DNA from: Oscillibacter sp. MSJ-31
Lineage (GTDB): Bacteria; Bacillota; Clostridia; Oscillospirales; Oscillospiraceae
NCBI RefSeq assembly: GCF_018918025.1
Contig: NZ_JAHLPT010000001.1
Coordinates: forward strand, 62,001 to 126,000
DNA length: 64,000 nucleotides
Reading direction: 5' to 3'
A program made the position numbers and the translations under genes. Every line of letters starts with the position of its first letter. Position 1 is the stretch's first letter. The notes under the pieces are model-generated. The model ran no database searches and had not been told where the DNA came from. It saw only the letters and a list, made by a program, of their open reading frames with translations. Positions 1 to 8,118 of the stretch are shown here, in pieces.

Positions 1-1110
1 AGCCGAGGGCGAGGGCCCGTAGCGGCGGGCGACCGCCTGCATATTCGCCATCGCGTTGGAGGTCGCGCCCATGCCGAAGCCGATGAAGCCGGCGGTGATC
101 ATCGCGGCGTCATAATTGCGGCCCATGAGCGGGAAGACGACGAGGATGGAGAAGAACACCATCAGAAGGACCTCAGCGGCAAGGCAGACAAGCATCGGCA
201 GCGCCAGGTCCACGAGCTGCCAGAGCTTGAGGCCGGAGAGCGCCATGGAAAGGAAGATGGCGAGGAACATATTGCCCATCGTGCCGATCTCGGCGGCGGG
301 GAACTCGATGCGCCCGGTGCGGTCGATGAGGTTGCGGACCGCGACAGCCACGAGCATGGGGCCGATGTAGGCCGGGAAATTGAAGCCGCAGAGCTTCGTG
401 AGTCCCGTGGTAACATAGCTGCCGAGGCCGACGCAGAACGCGAGCATCAGAAAGCCGAGCACAAAGCGGTTGGAGTGCGTGGTGAAGTGCGCGTCGTCGG
501 CGTCCTCCTCGTGCTCGCGGCCCTCGGGAAGCTCCTCGCGCAGATGGTTTTTGACAATAAGATGGCGGGCGATGGGGCCGCCGAGGACGGAGCCGAAAAT
601 GAGGCCGAAGGTCGCCGCCGCAACGGCGACGGTCGTGCCGCCGACCGCACCCGCGGCGTCGAGGTCGGGGCCGATGGCCGCGGCGGTGCCGGGCCCGCCG
701 ATCATGGAGATGGAGCCGCAGCCGAGGCCGTAGAGCGGGTTTTTGCCCATGAGCGCCATCACGCCGCTGCCGACGGCGTTTTGCAGAAGGATGATGACGA
801 TGCTCAGTGCGAGCAGCAGCATCACGGATCTGCCGCTCTTGACAAGCATGGGGATGCTCACGGTGAAGCCGACGGTGGTGAAGAACAGGATCATGAAGAC
901 CGTCTCGAGCGTTTCGTCAAAGGTGATGACCGCAAGACCGGAGGCATAGAGCAGGGTGTTGAACAGCGCGAAGCACAGTCCGCCGACAAGCGGAGCGGGC
1001 ACGCAGAAGCGCCGGAGCGCCGGGAGCTTTCGCGTCAGCGCCGCGCCGAGCCAGTACATAACGGCGCCGAGCGCGAGGGCATGGTACATATTGAGCTGGA
1101 TCTCTTGCAT
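1..1110 (-). CDS. gltS: Sodium:glutamate symporter GltS family (3' end cut by window)
   Basis: Integral membrane carrier of the GltS family, expected to import glutamate with Na+. The 370 visible codons begin at an ATG whose complement is at 1108-1110, 9 nt after a GGAGG ribosome site. The reading frame is open to base 1, so roughly the last 30 residues of a normal ~400-residue GltS lie outside. Two inverted halves are visible: the first carries GGPGTAAA near residue 140, the second ends in GFGMGATSNA, which are the family's two re-entrant-loop motifs. The first loop is usually GGHGT; here Pro replaces His, so substrate identity is less certain. An acidic, His-containing linker (about residues 185-205) separates the halves. 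Transcribed away from the ylmC-like gene. Confidence 0.85.
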   Translation of the reverse strand, partial: MQEIQLNMYHALALGAVMYWLGAALTRKLPALRRFCVPAPLVGGLCFALFNTLLYASGLAVITFDETLETVFMILFFTTVGFTVSIPMLVKSGRSVMLLLALSIVIILLQNAVGSGVMALMGKNPLYGLGCGSISMIGGPGTAAAIGPDLDAAGAVGGTTVAVAAATFGLIFGSVLGGPIARHLIVKNHLREELPEGREHEEDADDAHFTTHSNRFVLGFLMLAFCVGLGSYVTTGLTKLCGFNFPAYIGPMLVAVAVRNLIDRTGRIEFPAAEIGTMGNMFLAIFLSMALSGLKLWQLVDLALPMLVCLAAEVLLMVFFSILVVFPLMGRNYDAAMITAGFIGFGMGATSNAMANMQAVARRYGPSPSA

Positions 1111-1229
1111 GGGGTGGTTCCTCCGGTTCTTTGTTTTTTCGCTGGGACGGAATACGCCGCATTGCGGCGGAAGGTGGGATAGGACTTCCTGCGGTGCGAA
1201 TAGAATGGCAGGGAACAGGGGGGAGCGCG
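1111..1229. other. Divergent intergenic region with short hairpin
   Basis: 119 bp between the divergently transcribed gltS and ylmC-like genes. It holds a small hairpin (CGCCGC-ATT-GCGGCG, 1155-1169) without a T-run, and a TAGAAT at 1201-1206 that could be a -10 box for the plus strand, although no good -35 is visible at the right distance. No other feature seen. Confidence 0.3.
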
Positions 1230-1520
1230 ATGAACTGCCGATTTACAGACCTGCGCTGCAAGGAGGTCATCAACATTTGCGACGGCTGCCGTCTGGGCTA
1301 TGTCGGCGACGTGGAATGTCAGCTGCCCGAGGGGCAGATGACCGCGCTGATCGTGCCGGGGCCGTTCCGCTTTTTCGGCCTGTTCGGCCGCGGCGAGGAA
1401 TATTATATCCCGTGGGACTGCATCCGACAAGTGGGGGACGACATCATTCTGGTCGATAAGCCGTTCCCGCAGCGCGAGCCGCCGCGCCGCGAACGGCGCG
1501 CACGCCGTCGGCGTTTATGA
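1230..1520 (+). CDS. ymxH: YlmC/YmxH family PRC-barrel protein
   Basis: A 96-residue protein of the YlmC/YmxH sporulation-associated family, a single PRC-barrel-type beta domain. Recognisable family features are the N-terminal 'DLRCKEVINICDG..LG' segment, a central 'MTALIVPG' strand, 'YYIPWDCIRQVGDDIILVD' near residues 58-76, and a very basic Arg-rich tail after residue 80. Start ATG is preceded by AGGGGGGAG at good distance. Molecular function is not known for the family; the link to sporulation is from gene distribution. It stands alone ahead of the rpsB promoter. Confidence 0.75.
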   Translation: MNCRFTDLRCKEVINICDGCRLGYVGDVECQLPEGQMTALIVPGPFRFFGLFGRGEEYYIPWDCIRQVGDDIILVDKPFPQREPPRRERRARRRRL

Positions 1521-1676
1521 TGCGCAGGATGAGTTTTTTATTATAAAGAAAATGTTAAGAAATGCAAGAGCGGGGTGCGAAAAATGAAAATTGTTTAAAA
1601 TTTCTTCACAACCTGCCGTTCCACACGGAAATTTGAAAAAATGCGCGGGAAACAGGCACTTTTCTGAAAAAAGTGC

Positions 1677-1705
1677 TTGCAATCTATAGTAATGTACGGT
1701 ATAAT
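1677..1705 (+). promoter_or_regulatory. Sigma-A promoter for rpsB-tsf
   Basis: TTGCAA (1677-1682), 17-nt spacer, perfect TATAAT (1700-1705). The expected transcript starts near 1712 and gives a ~100-nt leader before rpsB. It lies in an AT-rich stretch of otherwise GC-rich DNA. Confidence 0.85.
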
Positions 1706-1743
1706 GCTCGGGTATTCCGCACGGGGACCCGACTTCCTGTCTG

Positions 1744-1758
1744 TGCCAAAGGTTGGCA
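1744..1758 (+). promoter_or_regulatory. Hairpin in the rpsB leader
   Basis: TGCCAA-AGG-TTGGCA, six paired bases with a 3-nt loop inside the predicted rpsB 5' leader. Ribosomal-protein leaders often carry autoregulatory structures, and S2 binding leaders are known in bacteria; a role here is inference from position only. Confidence 0.4.
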
Positions 1759-1812
1759 GGGGGGATGAAGGCTCCGGAGGTAAAACTAAATTTGAAGGAG
1801 AAACTACAAGCA

Positions 1813-2556
1813 ATGGCAAACGTCGTATCCATGAAAGCCCTGCTCGAGGCAGGCGTCCACTTCGGTCATCAGACCCGCCGCTGGAACCCCAAGATGGCTC
1901 CCTACATTTACACGGAGCGCAACGGCATCTATATCATCGACCTGCAGAAGACCGTCAAGAAGCTCGAGGAAGCCTACAACTTCGTGCGCAGCATCTCCGA
2001 GAGCGGCCAGTCCCTGCTGTTCGTCGGCACCAAGAAGCAGGCGCAGGAGGCCATCAAGGATGAGGCTCTTCGCTGCAATATGTACTATGTCAACGCCCGC
2101 TGGCTCGGCGGCATGATGACCAACTTCAAGACCATGCGCACCCGCGTGGATCGCCTGAACCAGCTCAAGACCATGCAGGCGGACGGCACCTTCGATATGC
2201 TGCCCAAGAAGGAAGTCATGAAGCACCTCGGCGAGATCGAGAAGCTCGAGAAGTACCTCGGCGGCGTGAAGGACATGAAGAAGCTGCCCGGCGCCCTGTT
2301 CATCGTTGATACCCGCAAGGAGCGCAACGCCATCGCTGAGGCCCACAAGCTCGGCATCCCCGTTGTCGCCATCGCCGATACCAACTGCGATCCCGACGAG
2401 ATCGACTATCCCATCCCCGGCAACGATGACGCTATCCGCGCCATCAAGCTCATCGCCTCCGTGATGGCCAACGCCATGATCGAGGGCAAGCAGGGCGAAG
2501 TCACCGAGGACGCCGCGGCGGAGAAGGCCGAGGGCGAGGCTCAGGCCGAAGCCTAA
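1813..2556 (+). CDS. rpsB: 30S ribosomal protein S2
   Basis: Structural protein of the small ribosomal subunit. The 247-residue product matches the S2 family end to end: '[22 protein letters not shown]' type N-terminus, 'FVGTKKQAQ', '[10 protein letters not shown]' and '[23 protein letters not shown]', followed by an Ala/Glu-rich acidic tail. An in-frame upstream start at 1753 would add 20 unconserved residues; the ATG at 1813 with GAAGGAG about 12 nt upstream fits family starts better. Codon use (Ala GCC/GCT, Arg CGC) is that of a highly expressed gene. It is followed after 21 nt by tsf, the usual partner. Confidence 0.97.
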   Translation: MANVVSMKALLEAGVHFGHQTRRWNPKMAPYIYTERNGIYIIDLQKTVKKLEEAYNFVRSISESGQSLLFVGTKKQAQEAIKDEALRCNMYYVNARWLGGMMTNFKTMRTRVDRLNQLKTMQADGTFDMLPKKEVMKHLGEIEKLEKYLGGVKDMKKLPGALFIVDTRKERNAIAEAHKLGIPVVAIADTNCDPDEIDYPIPGNDDAIRAIKLIASVMANAMIEGKQGEVTEDAAAEKAEGEAQAEA

Positions 2557-2577
2557 TTTTACGAGGAGGACAAGAAT

Positions 2578-3495
2578 ATGGCTATTAGTGCTGCTGATGT
2601 GAAGAACCTGCGCGAAATGACCGGCGTGGGCATGATGGACTGCAAGAAGGCTCTGACCGAGTGCGACGGCGACATCGACAAGGCGATCGAGTACCTGCGC
2701 GAAAAGGGTCTCGCCGCTTCCGCGAAGAAGGCCGGCCGCATTGCTGCCGAGGGTATGGCTTACGCCACCGTCATCGACGGCGTGGGCGTCGTGGTCGAGG
2801 TCAACGCCGAGACCGACTTCGTCGGCAAGAACGAGAAGTTCCAGAACTTCGTCAAGGGCGTCGCCGCTGTCGTCGCCAAGGAAGACCCCAAGGATCTCGA
2901 GGCTCTGATGGCGGCTCCCTACGGCAATGGCCGTACCGTTGAGCAGGAGCGTCAGGAGATGGTCCTCGTCATCGGCGAGAACATCCAGGTCCGCCGCTTT
3001 GCCCGCTTCGCGGCCAACACCTCCACCCCGTATATCCATGCCGGCGGCAAGATCGGCGTGCTCGTCAACTTCAAGGTCGACGGCGGCATCGACGCCACCG
3101 AGATCGCCAAGGACGTTGCCATGCAGATCGCGGCGCTCAATCCCCGCTTCTGGGATAAGAGCCAGGTCTCTCAGGACGTTCTCGACGAGGAGAAGAAGAT
3201 CATGATGGCTCAGATGGCCAACGACCCCAAGATGGCCAGCAAGCCCGAGCAGGTCCGCGAGAAGATCGTCATGGGCAAGCTCAACAAGTTCTATTCCGAG
3301 AACTGCCTGCTCCAGCAGGAGTTCGTCCGCGGCGACGTGTTCACCGGCACGGTCGAGCAGTATATTGCTGACGCCGCCAAGAAGCTCGGCGGCAAGATCG
3401 ACTTCGTGGACGCCGTCCGCTTCGAGAAGGGCGAGGGCATCGAGAAGAAGCAGGAGAACTTCGCCGAAGAGATCGCTTCCATGATCAAGGGCTAA
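2578..3495 (+). CDS. tsf: Translation elongation factor Ts
   Basis: Guanine-nucleotide exchange factor that recycles EF-Tu. The 305-residue protein has the N-terminal UBA-like domain with 'LREMTGVGMMDCKKALTE' (residues ~11-28) and the core signature 'VVVEVNAETDFVGKNEKF' near residue 75. Start ATG follows AGGAGGA. The gene sits 21 nt after rpsB and is closed by a strong terminator, so rpsB-tsf form a two-gene operon. Confidence 0.97.
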   Translation: MAISAADVKNLREMTGVGMMDCKKALTECDGDIDKAIEYLREKGLAASAKKAGRIAAEGMAYATVIDGVGVVVEVNAETDFVGKNEKFQNFVKGVAAVVAKEDPKDLEALMAAPYGNGRTVEQERQEMVLVIGENIQVRRFARFAANTSTPYIHAGGKIGVLVNFKVDGGIDATEIAKDVAMQIAALNPRFWDKSQVSQDVLDEEKKIMMAQMANDPKMASKPEQVREKIVMGKLNKFYSENCLLQQEFVRGDVFTGTVEQYIADAAKKLGGKIDFVDAVRFEKGEGIEKKQENFAEEIASMIKG

Positions 3496-3517
3496 GGCTC
3501 CCGAGAGCAAATAACAC

Positions 3518-3550
3518 AGAGGCCGGACACGGAAGTGTCCGGCCTCTTTT
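3518..3550 (+). terminator. Intrinsic terminator after tsf
   Basis: 13-bp perfect stem AGAGGCCGGACAC / GTGTCCGGCCTCT with GGAA tetraloop, followed by TTTT-C-TT. Ends the rpsB-tsf transcript. Confidence 0.92.
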
Positions 3551-3620
3551 CTTGTGCAGAACGACGAAAAAACGCAGGTTTATTTTTGCAGGAGCAATGC
3601 AACAAAAATTGCAAAAATCC

Positions 3621-3649
3621 TTGTAAAGAGACGCGAAAAATGCTATAAT
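3621..3649 (+). promoter_or_regulatory. Sigma-A promoter upstream of site-2 protease gene
   Basis: TTGTAA (3621-3626), 17-nt spacer, TATAAT (3644-3649). Transcription would start near 3656. Likely drives the site-2 protease, scpA, scpB and following genes. Confidence 0.85.
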
Positions 3650-3707
3650 AATTAAACTTATCGGGTAAATCCACCCGAGAATGAATTTTTTCGCAGGAGA
3701 GATTGCG

Positions 3708-4367
3708 TTGGGTACCCTGTCCGACCTTTGGAATTCACTTGATTTTTCGGCAATGCTGTCGGCGCTGATGCGCCTGATTGCCGTATTTTTATGCCTGACG
3801 GTCCACGAGACCTGCCACGGCCTTGCGGCCTATGCGCTCGGCGACCCGACCGCGAAGCGGGAGCATCGGCTGAGCCTGAACCCGCTGCACCACATCGACT
3901 GGGTGGGCCTTGCGTGTATGCTGATGCTCGGCTTCGGCTGGGCGAAGCCCGTGCCGGTGGATATGCGCTATTTCAAAAAGCCGAAGCAGGGCATGGCGCT
4001 CACGGCGCTGGCCGGACCGGTATCCAATTTTGTGCTGGCGCTGCTTGCTCTGCTGTGCGCGCGGCTCATCTATCATCAATACGGCGCGCTGTGGGATTTC
4101 ATCTTTGACCTGCTGCTGACGACGGCGTATCTGAGCGTCGGTCTCGGGCTTTTCAATCTCATTCCCATCTCGCCGCTCGACGGCTCAAAGGTACTCTTTG
4201 CCTTCCTGCCGGACAGCGCGTATGAGAAGCTGATGCACTACGAAAAATACGGTATGATCGCGCTGCTGATCCTCGTGTGGCTCGGCGTGGGCGACAATGT
4301 GCTCAGCACGGCGATCTATAACGTGTACGCTGCTATGATCAATTTCGTTTTCCGCGGCATTGTTTAA
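3708..4367 (+). CDS. Site-2 protease family membrane metalloprotease (M50)
   Basis: Intramembrane zinc protease of the M50/site-2 family (YwhC-like small form, 219 residues from the TTG start). The zinc motif HETCH is at about residues 33-37 inside the first hydrophobic segment, and the third ligand region appears as 'NLIPISPLDGSK' near residue 155. About five membrane segments are visible. TTG at 3708 has AGGAGAG 8 nt upstream; an in-frame ATG at 3681 lacks a ribosome site and would leave a very short leader, so TTG is preferred. It is next to scpAB, a common clostridial arrangement. Substrate unknown; no reason to call it SpoIVFB. Confidence 0.85.
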   Translation: MGTLSDLWNSLDFSAMLSALMRLIAVFLCLTVHETCHGLAAYALGDPTAKREHRLSLNPLHHIDWVGLACMLMLGFGWAKPVPVDMRYFKKPKQGMALTALAGPVSNFVLALLALLCARLIYHQYGALWDFIFDLLLTTAYLSVGLGLFNLIPISPLDGSKVLFAFLPDSAYEKLMHYEKYGMIALLILVWLGVGDNVLSTAIYNVYAAMINFVFRGIV

Positions 4368-4392
4368 GCGCGGAGAGTGAACGGAGAAACGA

Positions 4393-5178
4393 ATGGACAA
4401 CCCTATTTTTAAGCTCGAGGGCGTGGTGCATGAGCGCTCGGCGGAGACGCTTCAGGATTTTGAAGGCCCGCTCGACCTCATCCTTTTCCTGCTCTCAAAA
4501 AATAAGATCGAAATACAGGACATTCCCATCGCGCTCATTTTAGAGCAGTATCTTGCCTACCTCGAGCAGCGCAAGCAGCTTGACCTTGAGGTGGCGAGCG
4601 AGTTCATCACGATGGCGGCGCACCTGATGTACATCAAGACGCGGATGCTGCTGTCCATCGAGGACGAGGAAGCGCAGAACGAGATGGAGCAGCTCATTCA
4701 ATCCCTGAAGGAGCGCCAGCAGAAGGACACCTATCTGCGCATCCGCACGCTGACCGAGACGCTGGGGCCGATGAGTGAGTTCGGACGCAACACGATGACG
4801 AAGAATCCCGAGCCGATGGAGCGCGGGAAGATCTACGAATACGACCACGAGAAGGCAGACCTGGTGCTGGCCATGCAGTCGATCTTCGATCGCGCGGAGA
4901 AGCTGGCGCCGCCGCCGCGCGCGGCCTTTGAGCAGATCGTGCAGCGCGAGCCGTATTCCGTCTCCGACAAGGCGGGCGAGATCGTGCGGCGGCTCAAGAG
5001 CTTCGGCATCACGCGCTTTTTGCTGCTGTTCCGCGGCGCGAAGAGCCGCAGCGAGATCGTGGCGACCTTTATGGCGGTGCTGGAGCTGTGCCGCGCGAGC
5101 GTGATCCGTCTCGCGGGCGGCGAGACCGACTGCACGGTGGACTGCGAGCAGGACGCACCGGAAACTTTTACATTGTGA
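4393..5178 (+). CDS. scpA: Segregation and condensation protein A
   Basis: Kleisin subunit of the SMC-ScpAB condensin, which compacts and segregates the replicated chromosome. The 261-residue product has the kleisin N-terminal signature 'DFEGPLDLILFLLSKNKIEIQDIPIALILEQY' (residues ~23-53, shown in part) and a C-terminal winged-helix region 'SRSEIVATFMAVLELCRASVIRLAGGE'. ATG follows GGAG by 6 nt. scpB starts 7 nt downstream, so the two are co-translated. Confidence 0.94.
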   Translation: MDNPIFKLEGVVHERSAETLQDFEGPLDLILFLLSKNKIEIQDIPIALILEQYLAYLEQRKQLDLEVASEFITMAAHLMYIKTRMLLSIEDEEAQNEMEQLIQSLKERQQKDTYLRIRTLTETLGPMSEFGRNTMTKNPEPMERGKIYEYDHEKADLVLAMQSIFDRAEKLAPPPRAAFEQIVQREPYSVSDKAGEIVRRLKSFGITRFLLLFRGAKSRSEIVATFMAVLELCRASVIRLAGGETDCTVDCEQDAPETFTL

Positions 5179-5185
5179 GGAACGT

Positions 5186-5809
5186 ATGGCACTGGAAACG
5201 ATGGACTTACATGAGGTCCGCTCGGCGATGGAGGGCATCCTCTTTGCCGCCGGCGAGCCGGTGAATATCGACCGCATCTGTCTGGCGCTCGAGCTGGACA
5301 AGCCGACGGCGGAGCAGGTTTTGCAGGAGCTCGGCGACTACTACGCCTTCGAGCGCCGCGGCATCCGTCTGGTGCGGATGGAGAACTGCTATCAGCTCTG
5401 CTCCGCGCCGGATTACGCGGATATCATCCGCAAGGCGTTTGAGATCCGAAAGCCCGCGAAGCTCTCTCAGCCTGCGCTGGAGGTGCTGACCATCATCGCC
5501 TATTATCAGCCGACCACGCGCGCCTATGTCGATCAGGTGCGCGGTGTGGACAGCTCGTACACGATGGGACTTTTGCAGGAGCGTAAGCTCATCGAGGAGT
5601 GCGGACGGCTCCAGGTGCCGGGACGGCCCAGGCTCTACCGCACGACGAAGGAATTCCTGCGCGTGTTCCATTTGAGCTCGCTCGAGGAGCTGCCCGAGAT
5701 GCCGGGACTTGAGGCGGACGGCCAGCTGCGGCTGGATACGGACGGTGCGATCCTTGACCCGACGCAGCTCACGGCTGCGGCGGAAAGCGAGCCGGACGCG
5801 GAGGAATAA
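5186..5809 (+). CDS. scpB: Segregation and condensation protein B
   Basis: Partner of ScpA in the SMC complex; binds the kleisin as a dimer of winged helices. The 207-residue protein contains 'MEGILFAAGEPV' at residues ~15-26 and the family core 'LSQPALEVLTIIAYYQPTTRAYVDQVRGVDS' around residues 92-122 (key residues given), then 'LQVPGRPRLYRTTKEFL'. The C-terminus is acidic. GAGG lies 5 nt before the ATG. It directly follows scpA. Confidence 0.94.
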   Translation: MALETMDLHEVRSAMEGILFAAGEPVNIDRICLALELDKPTAEQVLQELGDYYAFERRGIRLVRMENCYQLCSAPDYADIIRKAFEIRKPAKLSQPALEVLTIIAYYQPTTRAYVDQVRGVDSSYTMGLLQERKLIEECGRLQVPGRPRLYRTTKEFLRVFHLSSLEELPEMPGLEADGQLRLDTDGAILDPTQLTAAAESEPDAEE

Positions 5810-5845
5810 GCGGACCGGACAGCGAACGGGAAGGGAGGCTTGACC

Positions 5846-6541
5846 ATGACGGCGCTGGAGATCATCGGCATGATTCTGCTGCTCTTTCTTCTCCTTTCGC
5901 TGCTGCGCGTGGGCGCAATCGTCGATTTCGGCGGGGAGCTGCGCGTGCGGCTGCGCGTCGGTCCGGTCAAGCTGACGGTCCTGCCGAGGAAGGAAAAGAA
6001 AGCACAGAAGAAGGCAGCGGAAGCAGCCGGGAAAACGCCGGAGGAGAAGACAAAGCCGAAGGCGGCGGGCGGACACCGCCTGCCGAAGCTCAGCTTTCCC
6101 GAGCTGCGCGAGCTTGCGGGGACGGTGCTCGGCGCGCTGAAGCGGACGCTTCGCCGCACCTGCCGCCGCACGCGCATCGACCCGCTGGAGGTCGGCGTGA
6201 TTTTTGCGGGCGACGATCCGGCGGACACGGCGCAGACCTACGGCTATGCCAACGCCGCGCTGTGGACCCTGATGCCGAAGCTCGAGGAGCTGTTCTATAT
6301 CCCGAAGCCGTCCGTCTATCTGGGGATGGACTTCACAAAGGCGGAGACCTCGGCGGAGGGGACGGCCGGCGTATCGCTGCGCGTGTGCGACCTCTTTGCC
6401 ATTCTCTTTACGTTGGCGGTGCCGGTGGGAAAATGGTTCCTGCGTTGGCGCAGGAGGCGCCGGAGCGAGGCAAAAGCGGAGCCGCCGGCGGAGCGCGCGG
6501 CTGTGCCGAAAACGAATGAACCGGAAAAACGGACTGCATAG
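5846..6541 (+). CDS. DUF2953 domain-containing protein
   Basis: 231-residue protein with one N-terminal membrane anchor (residues ~3-22, 'ALEIIGMILLLFLLLSLLRV'), a beta-rich segment 'GAIVDFGGELRVRLRVGPV', a Lys-rich low-complexity linker (~50-75), and a conserved block 'RRTRIDPLEVGVIFAGDDPADTAQTYGYANA' region typical of DUF2953, a family widespread in sporulating Firmicutes (YtfI-like) and usually placed directly before gerW/ytfJ, as here. ATG at 5846 has GGGAGG 7 nt upstream. Function unknown. Confidence 0.8.
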   Translation: MTALEIIGMILLLFLLLSLLRVGAIVDFGGELRVRLRVGPVKLTVLPRKEKKAQKKAAEAAGKTPEEKTKPKAAGGHRLPKLSFPELRELAGTVLGALKRTLRRTCRRTRIDPLEVGVIFAGDDPADTAQTYGYANAALWTLMPKLEELFYIPKPSVYLGMDFTKAETSAEGTAGVSLRVCDLFAILFTLAVPVGKWFLRWRRRRRSEAKAEPPAERAAVPKTNEPEKRTA

Positions 6542-6555
6542 AAAGGAAGATCACG

Positions 6556-6948
6556 ATGGAGAACAAGGAAAAAAATTCGGTAAGCGAGCTGATGGAGACT
6601 ACGATGACGAAGATCCGCGAAATGGTGGATTCCAATTCCGTCATCGGTGAGCCGATCACCACGCCGGACGGCGTGACGCTCATCCCCGTGTCCCGCGTGA
6701 GCCTTGGCTTCGGCAGCGGCGGCGGGACCTATGGCCAGACCAGCGAGCGCTTCGGCGGCGGCGGCGGAGCGGGCGTGAAGATCGACCCCGTGGCGTTCCT
6801 CGTCATCAAGGACGGGCAGACGCGCATGATGCCGGTCGCCGTGCCGGCAACCGCGACGGTGGACCGCGTACTGGAGATGGCGCCGCAGCTCATCGACCGC
6901 GTCGAGGGCTTCGTCAACAAGAAAAAGGAAGAGAAAGAATTTGTGTAA
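6556..6948 (+). CDS. gerW: GerW family sporulation protein (YtfJ)
   Basis: 130-residue protein of the GerW/YtfJ family, required for normal germination in Bacillus. Family signatures are 'VIGEPITTPDGVTLIPVSRVSLGFGSGGG' (about residues 27-55), a Gly-rich loop with 'GGGGGAGVKIDPVAFLVI', and 'LEMAPQLIDR' near the C-terminus. ATG follows AAGGAAG. It is 14 nt after the DUF2953 gene. Expression in the forespore is expected from the family but no sporulation promoter is evident here. Confidence 0.9.
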   Translation: MENKEKNSVSELMETTMTKIREMVDSNSVIGEPITTPDGVTLIPVSRVSLGFGSGGGTYGQTSERFGGGGGAGVKIDPVAFLVIKDGQTRMMPVAVPATATVDRVLEMAPQLIDRVEGFVNKKKEEKEFV

Positions 6949-6992
6949 AAGCGGGCATACTGAAGTCATTCTGTAAAAAAGGGTGATGGAAG

Positions 6993-8099
6993 TTGACTCG
7001 TGTCGTGCAACGAAAGGCGGCGCTTGTGCTGATGGTATGCAGCCTGCTCGGCTGCGTGGACTGCGCGGCGGCGCAGAGCGCGCCGCAGACCGGCGCGGAG
7101 GCGTTCATTCTGATGGATGCCGGCAGCGGCCGGGTGCTGACCGGAAAAAACACCGAACGGGAGCTTGCGATTGCGAGCACGACGAAGATCATGACGGCGC
7201 TCGTGGCGCTTGAGACGGGAGATCTTTCGGACAAGGTGACTGTAAAGCAGAACCACTTGAAGGTAGGCTCGTCCATGTACCTGCGCGCCGGCGAGGTGTT
7301 GACGCTCGAGGAGCTGCTCTACGGGCTGCTGCTGCCGTCGGGAAACGACGCGGCGGAGTGCATCGCCGACCATTGCGGCGGCGGGGTAGAGCGCTTCGTC
7401 GCGAGAATGAATGAGAAGGCCGCGGCGCTCGGCATGACGCACACCTCGTTCGCGAACCCGAGCGGACTGGACGCGCAGGGACACTATTCCTGCGCGCTCG
7501 ACATGGCGCGGCTTGCGGCGTATGCCATGCGCGAGCCGACCTTTGCGCGCATCGCCGCGACCAGAACGGCGGCGGTGGGCGAGCGGATGCTGGGCAACCA
7601 CAACAAGCTGCTCGCGTCGCTTGAGGGCTGCACCGGTCTCAAGACCGGCTATACGGACAATGCGGGCCGCACGCTCGTGACCTGCTGCGAAAGAGACGGG
7701 ATGCGTCTCATCGCCGTGACGCTCAACGACCGCAGCGACTGGGCGGATCACGCGGCGCTGTATGAGTACGGCTTCGCCGCCTTCGCGCGCAAGCGCGCGG
7801 TGGCGCGCGGCGAGGAATACACCCTCGCGCCGGTGCGCGGCGGAACGCAGACGAGCGTGTCGCTCGCGGCGGGGGAGAGCTTCTTCTATCCGGTGACGGC
7901 GGGGGAGGAACTGCTCGTATCGGCCAGGCTGCCGGAGGAGCTGACCGCTCCGCTCGCGGCGGGGCAGGCGGTCGGCGAGCTGATCGTTTCCATGGACGGA
8001 GAGGAGCTTGCGCGGGTGCCGCTGGTATGCGCGGAGCCGGTCGCGGCGGCCGAAAAAAAGCAGAGCCTGTTCGAGCGGCTGTTTGACCGGACGGGCTGA
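6993..8099 (+). CDS. dacF: D-alanyl-D-alanine carboxypeptidase (DacF/DacB type)
   Basis: Secreted penicillin-binding protein that trims the terminal D-Ala from peptidoglycan stem peptides. The 368-residue product starts at TTG with a signal peptide (residues ~1-28). All three active-site motifs are seen: S62-T-T-K65 with the catalytic serine, S116-G-N118, and K217-T-G219. A C-terminal beta domain (PBP5-like) follows residue ~255. It lies 44 nt after gerW and 19 nt before the pseudouridine synthase, in the clostridial scpAB-gerW-dac-rluB order. The C-terminus lacks an obvious amphipathic anchor but ends in a basic-hydrophobic stretch. Confidence 0.92.
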   Translation: MTRVVQRKAALVLMVCSLLGCVDCAAAQSAPQTGAEAFILMDAGSGRVLTGKNTERELAIASTTKIMTALVALETGDLSDKVTVKQNHLKVGSSMYLRAGEVLTLEELLYGLLLPSGNDAAECIADHCGGGVERFVARMNEKAAALGMTHTSFANPSGLDAQGHYSCALDMARLAAYAMREPTFARIAATRTAAVGERMLGNHNKLLASLEGCTGLKTGYTDNAGRTLVTCCERDGMRLIAVTLNDRSDWADHAALYEYGFAAFARKRAVARGEEYTLAPVRGGTQTSVSLAAGESFFYPVTAGEELLVSARLPEELTAPLAAGQAVGELIVSMDGEELARVPLVCAEPVAAAEKKQSLFERLFDRTG

Positions 8100-8118
8100 G
8101 GAAAAGAGGTGCTTTGCG

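Noticed and set aside
1804-3510. 568-codon open frame on the minus strand
   Set aside because: Exact antisense of rpsB-tsf; Leu/Asp/Gly/His-rich product typical of reverse frames of GC-rich genes; no ribosome site or domain.
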